DNA from: SXOA01 sp051004015
Lineage (GTDB): Bacteria; Planctomycetota; Planctomycetia; Pirellulales; Pirellulaceae
Reading direction: 5' to 3'
Length of the DNA: 64,000 nt
NCBI GenBank assembly: GCA_051004015.1
Contig: JBPCKT010000154.1
Span: 1 to 64,000 of the forward strand
The notes beneath the pieces were generated by a model. That model had not been told where the DNA came from and searched no databases. It was given only the letters and a program-made list of their open reading frames with translations. Each line of letters opens with the position of its first letter. Positions within the stretch are counted from its first letter, which is position 1. Shown piece after piece: positions 59,971-64,000 of the stretch. Made by a program: the position numbers and the translations under genes.

Positions 59971-62280
59971 TTACGGTGCCGGCGTTACGTTGAGCGTCAA
60001 ATCCACATCCCGGCTGCGGAGGCGAATGTTGGGTTGCTTAGGGTCTGCGGCGGTGGCGAAGAGCGTCAGCCCCTTCGTCTCGCCAGGTCGGGTAGTTGCC
60101 GCCAGAACCAAATTGATGGAAAAATCCGCGGCGTCGGCTTTAATAGTCACTGCGCCAGCACTGATTCCCGGCGGCAGGCCCGCGAGCGTCACGACGACCT
60201 CGCCGGTCAGACCTTCGCGGCGCTCGATCTTTCCGTCCAACTTGATCATCGCGCCTGCCGCCTTGTCCAGTTTGGCCTCAATCCGGGGCGGGCTGGCGAG
60301 CTGCACGGCGAGTTGATGCTTCACCATCAACCGTCGCACCGGCGTAAACGACGTGGCAAGTACGTTCTGCTTGTTGGACGAAAGCAATTCCGCCTGGACC
60401 GTCGCGTCGTAATATGTCCGCGGCAACTCCGCCGGAATCAGCAGCGACACCGCGCCGTCAACATTCGCCGCGGGGACTTCCACAGCCGCTTCCGCTCGCA
60501 GCGTTTTGTTCAGGTCCGGCTGGCCGTTGGTGAGCGGCGTTGCCTGGTTGGTGAGCAATGTCAGCCGCACCACGGAATCGGTGTTCGGGCGGAAGAACTT
60601 CACCGGCAGGGCCAGCTTCTGCCCCGGCAAGAGGGCCGCGTCCGCCGGCAAGTCACGAAAGTCGACCGCAAATGTCGAGGCGACAGCGGACGCCGGTGCA
60701 ACGGCTAGTTCCGAAGCCAGCCACGGCTGCAACCGCTCCAGTGGATGCCCTTTGATCCAGATGGGCCGCTCTTCACCGGTCGCCGCTTTACCTTTCCACG
60801 AAGCCAACAGCACCTCTGCAGCGGCATCGGCGCGTTGCAACGTGACGAGCGTTCCATCGGCATCGGCGGGAATCTGAATCGCGGCTGCGGTTACGCCAGC
60901 GGGTAGCGCGCCCGTCGCAATATCAATTGGTCCTTGATAGCCGTTTCGCTCCGCATGGATCGGCACCACGAAACGGCCTCCGGTCGGCAGCGAAACTCGC
61001 TGCATCGTTGTCGTCAACCGGAACTCGTTGTTTGTGACACCCGGCGAGATCGGCTCCACGGTCAAGTGATAGATTCCCCGCGGTCCGCCCCGACCAGTCG
61101 CGTCGAGGACTCCAACGACGACGAAGTTGACGCCATCCGGGACCGCGTATTCGAGCTTCGGATCGGTCGTTCCTGTTCCGTCCTCGGTCCGTGCCAGCAG
61201 ATCCCCTTTGTCATTCCTGACAACCAGCGCCGCATCGAGCGGCGAGCCAAGCCGTTCCGCAAAGACGTCCAAGCGAAGCTTGCTGCCCGGTGTGACTGGA
61301 ACCTGATAGCGGTCCTCTTCCTGCGGCGCAAGCAGTTTGCCGCTGACACCGACCATGCCCGCGGGAAGGACTTGCGGCGTGGCAGCCTGAGCTTGTTCGA
61401 CGACTTCGGCGAAGTTGCTCACCTCCACAAACGGCCGCGGCCCGCTCCAAATCGGTCCCGCGGGCAACGTGAGCGGCTGAATTCCCGCTGCGGCGACTGC
61501 GGGCAGCTCAAGCCGCGGAATTGTAGTTACGCCCAGCAAATCCACGCCGACTGGCTGTCCTTTGGAAACCGCCGCCGGAAAAACATGGTCCACATACGCC
61601 CATTCACCGATCTTCATGCGGAAATGACTCGGTCCAGGGGGCGCATATTCAGCATCATGCAGAGCGATAGTGTACGGACCATCTTCCGGCAGCACCGCTT
61701 CCAGCCGCGTGTCGCCGGAGAGGGATGGCTGATTCCACGACCACGCAATTTGCTTCTTCTTGGCGTTATATAGGTGCAACACCGGCCGGAGCTTGCTGCC
61801 GATTCGCTGGGCTTCTACTTCGATTTGAATCCTTTGTCCTGCTTTGCCCGTCAACTTCGTCTCGCTCACCGCGCTGCCGCCGACGGAACCGTGCATCACC
61901 GTGGGAAGCTGCGCAACGTCGGGGCCAAACGCGACCTGCGGCAGTTTGTCCACGCCGATAACCAGCGGCAGGCTCGCTCCGCCAGGCGTGACGACGCGAA
62001 CTTGGTAATAGCCGGGCTGGATCTCCCCTTCTGGCGAAATATTAAACGTCGCCTGGTTGTTCGTCCCGCCCGGTTGCAGCTCCTGTTTCGCGGCAAAAGG
62101 CAAGAGCAGCTTCGGAGCAGTGCCGAATTCGTCGCCAGCGGCGACAAGTTGCGTCGTCCCGCCGAGTTGCAGGCCGCGGATGTTGAGATTGGAAAGCGTC
62201 GGTTCAGTTGCAATGACGGTTCCGCACAGCGCCCAAATGCTGACAGCGAAAACAAAATGAAACAGACGCGGAAGGCGCAT
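59971..62280 (-). CDS. Secreted PPC-domain (pre-peptidase C-terminal) protein
   Basis: 769 aa. Signal peptide MRLPRLFHFVFAVSIWALCG ... VIATEP. A beta-sandwich series: PPC-type domains at about 130-220 (GQRIQIEVEAQRIGSKLRPVLHLY; LEAVLPEDGPYTIALHDAEY) and 330-430 (DRYQVPVTPGSKLRLDVFAERLG; VPDGVNFVVVGVLDATG), with further beta domains to the end. No enzyme motif. Commonly sits between DUF1501 and DUF1549 genes in planctomycetes, and does so here; probably an envelope or extracellular accessory protein of that system. Confidence 0.84.
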   Translation of the reverse strand: MRLPRLFHFVFAVSIWALCGTVIATEPTLSNLNIRGLQLGGTTQLVAAGDEFGTAPKLLLPFAAKQELQPGGTNNQATFNISPEGEIQPGYYQVRVVTPGGASLPLVIGVDKLPQVAFGPDVAQLPTVMHGSVGGSAVSETKLTGKAGQRIQIEVEAQRIGSKLRPVLHLYNAKKKQIAWSWNQPSLSGDTRLEAVLPEDGPYTIALHDAEYAPPGPSHFRMKIGEWAYVDHVFPAAVSKGQPVGVDLLGVTTIPRLELPAVAAAGIQPLTLPAGPIWSGPRPFVEVSNFAEVVEQAQAATPQVLPAGMVGVSGKLLAPQEEDRYQVPVTPGSKLRLDVFAERLGSPLDAALVVRNDKGDLLARTEDGTGTTDPKLEYAVPDGVNFVVVGVLDATGRGGPRGIYHLTVEPISPGVTNNEFRLTTTMQRVSLPTGGRFVVPIHAERNGYQGPIDIATGALPAGVTAAAIQIPADADGTLVTLQRADAAAEVLLASWKGKAATGEERPIWIKGHPLERLQPWLASELAVAPASAVASTFAVDFRDLPADAALLPGQKLALPVKFFRPNTDSVVRLTLLTNQATPLTNGQPDLNKTLRAEAAVEVPAANVDGAVSLLIPAELPRTYYDATVQAELLSSNKQNVLATSFTPVRRLMVKHQLAVQLASPPRIEAKLDKAAGAMIKLDGKIERREGLTGEVVVTLAGLPPGISAGAVTIKADAADFSINLVLAATTRPGETKGLTLFATAADPKQPNIRLRSRDVDLTLNVTPAP

Positions 62281-62340
62281 GGAAAAACGGTCTCGTACTC
62301 AGAATGTCCGCCCACGGCGTGAGCAGACTAATTAGGTGGG

Positions 62341-63717
62341 CTAAAACAACTGCTTGATCGGCTCGGCTTCCACCAGGCGGACGGGGCGTTCGCCGGGGCC
62401 GGGCATCATCGTCGTATCCAGGTTAATTCCCATCCCGTGATAAATCGAGGCGAGGACCTGAGGCGGGGAGATGGGATTGTCGCTGGGGCGGGCCCCGAGT
62501 TTGTCGGTGGCCCCGACGACCTGGCCGCCGCGGATGTTGCCGCCGCAGAGGAAATTCGTCCAGGCGTCGGGATAGTGGTCGCGGCCGCCGCGGGGGTTGA
62601 GCCGCGGCGTGCGGCCGAATTCGCTAATGACGGCGACGACCGTCTCGGCCAGCAGGCCCCGCTGCTCCAGGTCTTCGATGAGGGCGGTGAAAGCCCAGTC
62701 GAACTGCGGGCAGAGATGCCGCTCGTAATCGAGGTAGGTGTTGTTCAGCCCGCCGCCGTCGGCGTGCATGTCCCAGCAGGTGAGATTGAAGACCGTGTCA
62801 AAATGGTTGACCGTGGCATACCGCACGCCGGATTCCACCAGCCGGCGGGCCATCAGGCAGCTTTGGCCAAAAGTGTTGCGGCCATAACGGTCGCGGAGCT
62901 TGTCGGGTTCCTTGGTGAGGTCGAGAGCCTCCTTCGCCTTCGGCGATGTCAGCAGGCGGAAGGCCCGCTGATACGCACTGTCATGCGACTGGGTTGTGCG
63001 GGTTTCGGTGCGGCGCTGCAATTCGTCCACCTGGTCGAGCAGCTTTTTGCGAGCGTCGAGCCGGAATTGCGACAGCCCCTTAGGAACTTCCAGGTCGGCC
63101 ACTTTGAAATCAGGTAAGGCGGGGTCGGAATTGAGGAAGAACGGCTCGTGGGCGCTGCCGAGATAGCCGGACTGCTGCCCATGCAGCGGGCCCGCCCCGG
63201 TATTGCCGATGGGGGCGGGGAGGACGACATTCGCCGGCAGCTCACTCTTCTGGCCAAAGACCCGTGAAATGACGCTCCCGGCGTGCGGCTTGACGGCATC
63301 GGCCCCAAAATCGTGGCCGGTCATCATCCACCGCTGGCCGTTTTCGTGCGTGGAGCCGGTGTTGTAGTTCAGGCTGCGGATAAGCGAGACCTTGTCCATC
63401 ATCCGGGCCATCAGCGGAAAATGCTCGCAAATCTGAATCCCCGGCACTTTCGTGCTGATAGGAGAGAACTTGCCGCGCACCTCAGCCGGTGCGTCCGGCT
63501 TCATGTCCCAGGTATCGAGATGCCCGGGCGAGCCGACCAGGAAAATAGTGATGCAATTCTTAATCTTGGCCTGGCTCTCCTCGACCGCTCCGCGGGCCTG
63601 CAGGTTCATCAGCGCCGGCAATGTCATGCCCGCCAGTCCCGCCGATCCCGCTTGCAAAAAGCTGCGCCGACTGACGCCGTGGCAGAGGGGGATTTTTTCG
63701 TTACCGATGTTGAGCAT
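62341..63717 (-). CDS. DUF1501 Tat-exported protein (sulfatase-like fold)
   Basis: 458 aa. Twin-arginine signal SRRSFLQAGSAGLAGMTLPAL. The DUF1501 body shows IFLVGSPGHLDTWDMKPDAPAEVRG, HFPLMARMMDKVSLIRSLNY, a THENG motif and DHYPDAWTNFLCGGNIRGG. The family is alkaline-phosphatase-superfamily-like, but canonical metal ligands are not certain. First complete gene of the DUF1501-PPC-DUF1549 set on the minus strand. Confidence 0.93.
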   Translation of the reverse strand: MLNIGNEKIPLCHGVSRRSFLQAGSAGLAGMTLPALMNLQARGAVEESQAKIKNCITIFLVGSPGHLDTWDMKPDAPAEVRGKFSPISTKVPGIQICEHFPLMARMMDKVSLIRSLNYNTGSTHENGQRWMMTGHDFGADAVKPHAGSVISRVFGQKSELPANVVLPAPIGNTGAGPLHGQQSGYLGSAHEPFFLNSDPALPDFKVADLEVPKGLSQFRLDARKKLLDQVDELQRRTETRTTQSHDSAYQRAFRLLTSPKAKEALDLTKEPDKLRDRYGRNTFGQSCLMARRLVESGVRYATVNHFDTVFNLTCWDMHADGGGLNNTYLDYERHLCPQFDWAFTALIEDLEQRGLLAETVVAVISEFGRTPRLNPRGGRDHYPDAWTNFLCGGNIRGGQVVGATDKLGARPSDNPISPPQVLASIYHGMGINLDTTMMPGPGERPVRLVEAEPIKQLF

Positions 63718-63739
63718 GAGGGTTTTCCTTAACTCGCGG

Positions 63740-64000
63740 TCAAATCGTGTACGTTACCTTGTTGGAAATCTCCACGAACTTGCTGTTCACGAACTGCCCG
63801 TCCGGCTGCTTGGTGTAGTTCACGTACTGCCATGTTTGCAGCACGATTTCATACGCCCCTGGCTCCGCCCCGGGATGCTCATAGCTGGCATCCGCCCGAG
63901 CCGCCGGCGTGGCGACCACCTTGCCGTTGTGCTTCACTTCCCACTGCAAGCGCAAGCCCCAATCGCCGGTCACGTCGCCGCGAATCACCTTCCGCCCCTC
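63740..64000 (-). CDS. 3' part of a gene cut by the window edge
   Basis: The frame is open to the last base, so at least 86 residues of the C-terminus are seen (LQWEVKHNGKVVATPA; GAYEIVLQTWQYVNYTK; FVEISNKVTYTI). It looks like a beta-sandwich secreted domain. It ends 22 bases before the DUF1501 gene and is likely the same operon. No family assigned. Confidence 0.6.
   Translation of the reverse strand, partial: EGRKVIRGDVTGDWGLRLQWEVKHNGKVVATPAARADASYEHPGAEPGAYEIVLQTWQYVNYTKQPDGQFVNSKFVEISNKVTYTI

Overview
The window is a gene-dense, GC-rich bacterial chromosome segment, almost certainly from a planctomycete (Planctomycetota). The diagnostic families are a DUF1501 / PPC-repeat / DUF1549-DUF1553 gene trio at the right end, a DUF1559 prepilin-like protein, a DUF1598-like secreted protein, a very large Ser/Thr kinase fused to WD40 repeats, PhoX-type Tat proteins and a two-haem propeller cytochrome. 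I see no rRNA, tRNA, CRISPR array, prophage or intact insertion sequence.

Layout. 99-1799: a ThDP-dependent 2-oxoacid decarboxylase. 1904-12785: a long minus-strand operon for a type II secretion / type IV pilus-like machine (receiver, GspE, GspF, two GspG-like, GspH, GspI, GspJ, GspK, GspL/PilM, GspM/PilO, GspD). Facing away from it are a PilP/GspC-like lipoprotein, a beta-helix surface protein and a third GspG-like pseudopilin (13036-17077). 17177-19964: a family 9 glycosyltransferase and the DUF1598-like protein. 20045-25464: a minus-strand housekeeping operon rplY-pth-rpsF-ssb-rplI-dnaB-bpt, with rpsR missing from its usual place. 25784-33917: two separate groES genes, CorA, MscS, a methyltransferase, a coiled-coil protein and a Tat-exported alpha/alpha-barrel protein. 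34012-41709: a 5'-truncated ferredoxin, the kinase-WD40 giant, a double GNAT protein, a Rieske protein, a PSP1 protein and bioB. 41820-49452: a small lipoprotein, the DUF1559 protein, a PhoX protein, a class III aminotransferase, a VapBC-type toxin-antitoxin pair and a Gfo/Idh oxidoreductase. 49741-57358: a MATE exporter, small membrane proteins, a cytochrome and an envelope redox/hydrolase cluster. 57364-64000: the planctomycete DUF1549 / PPC / DUF1501 set and an incomplete gene.

The most unusual signal is not a gene. The window is peppered with at least ten kinds of short palindromic or repeated element, several of them multi-copy within 64 kb. They often touch coding sequence: one pair supplies identical last codons and stop codons to two unrelated genes, one inverted repeat supplies the start and first codons of the MATE gene, a run of hairpins plus another repeat encodes the N-terminus and part of the signal peptide of the DUF1549 protein, another repeat fills the slot where rpsR would normally lie, and a further copy sits by the breakpoint of the truncated ferredoxin gene. 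The second point of interest is the secretion-like locus, with a Cys-rich secretin tail, a receiver domain lacking its invariant Lys, three G-like pseudopilins with a related C-terminus and a beta-helix protein that may be its cargo or surface partner.
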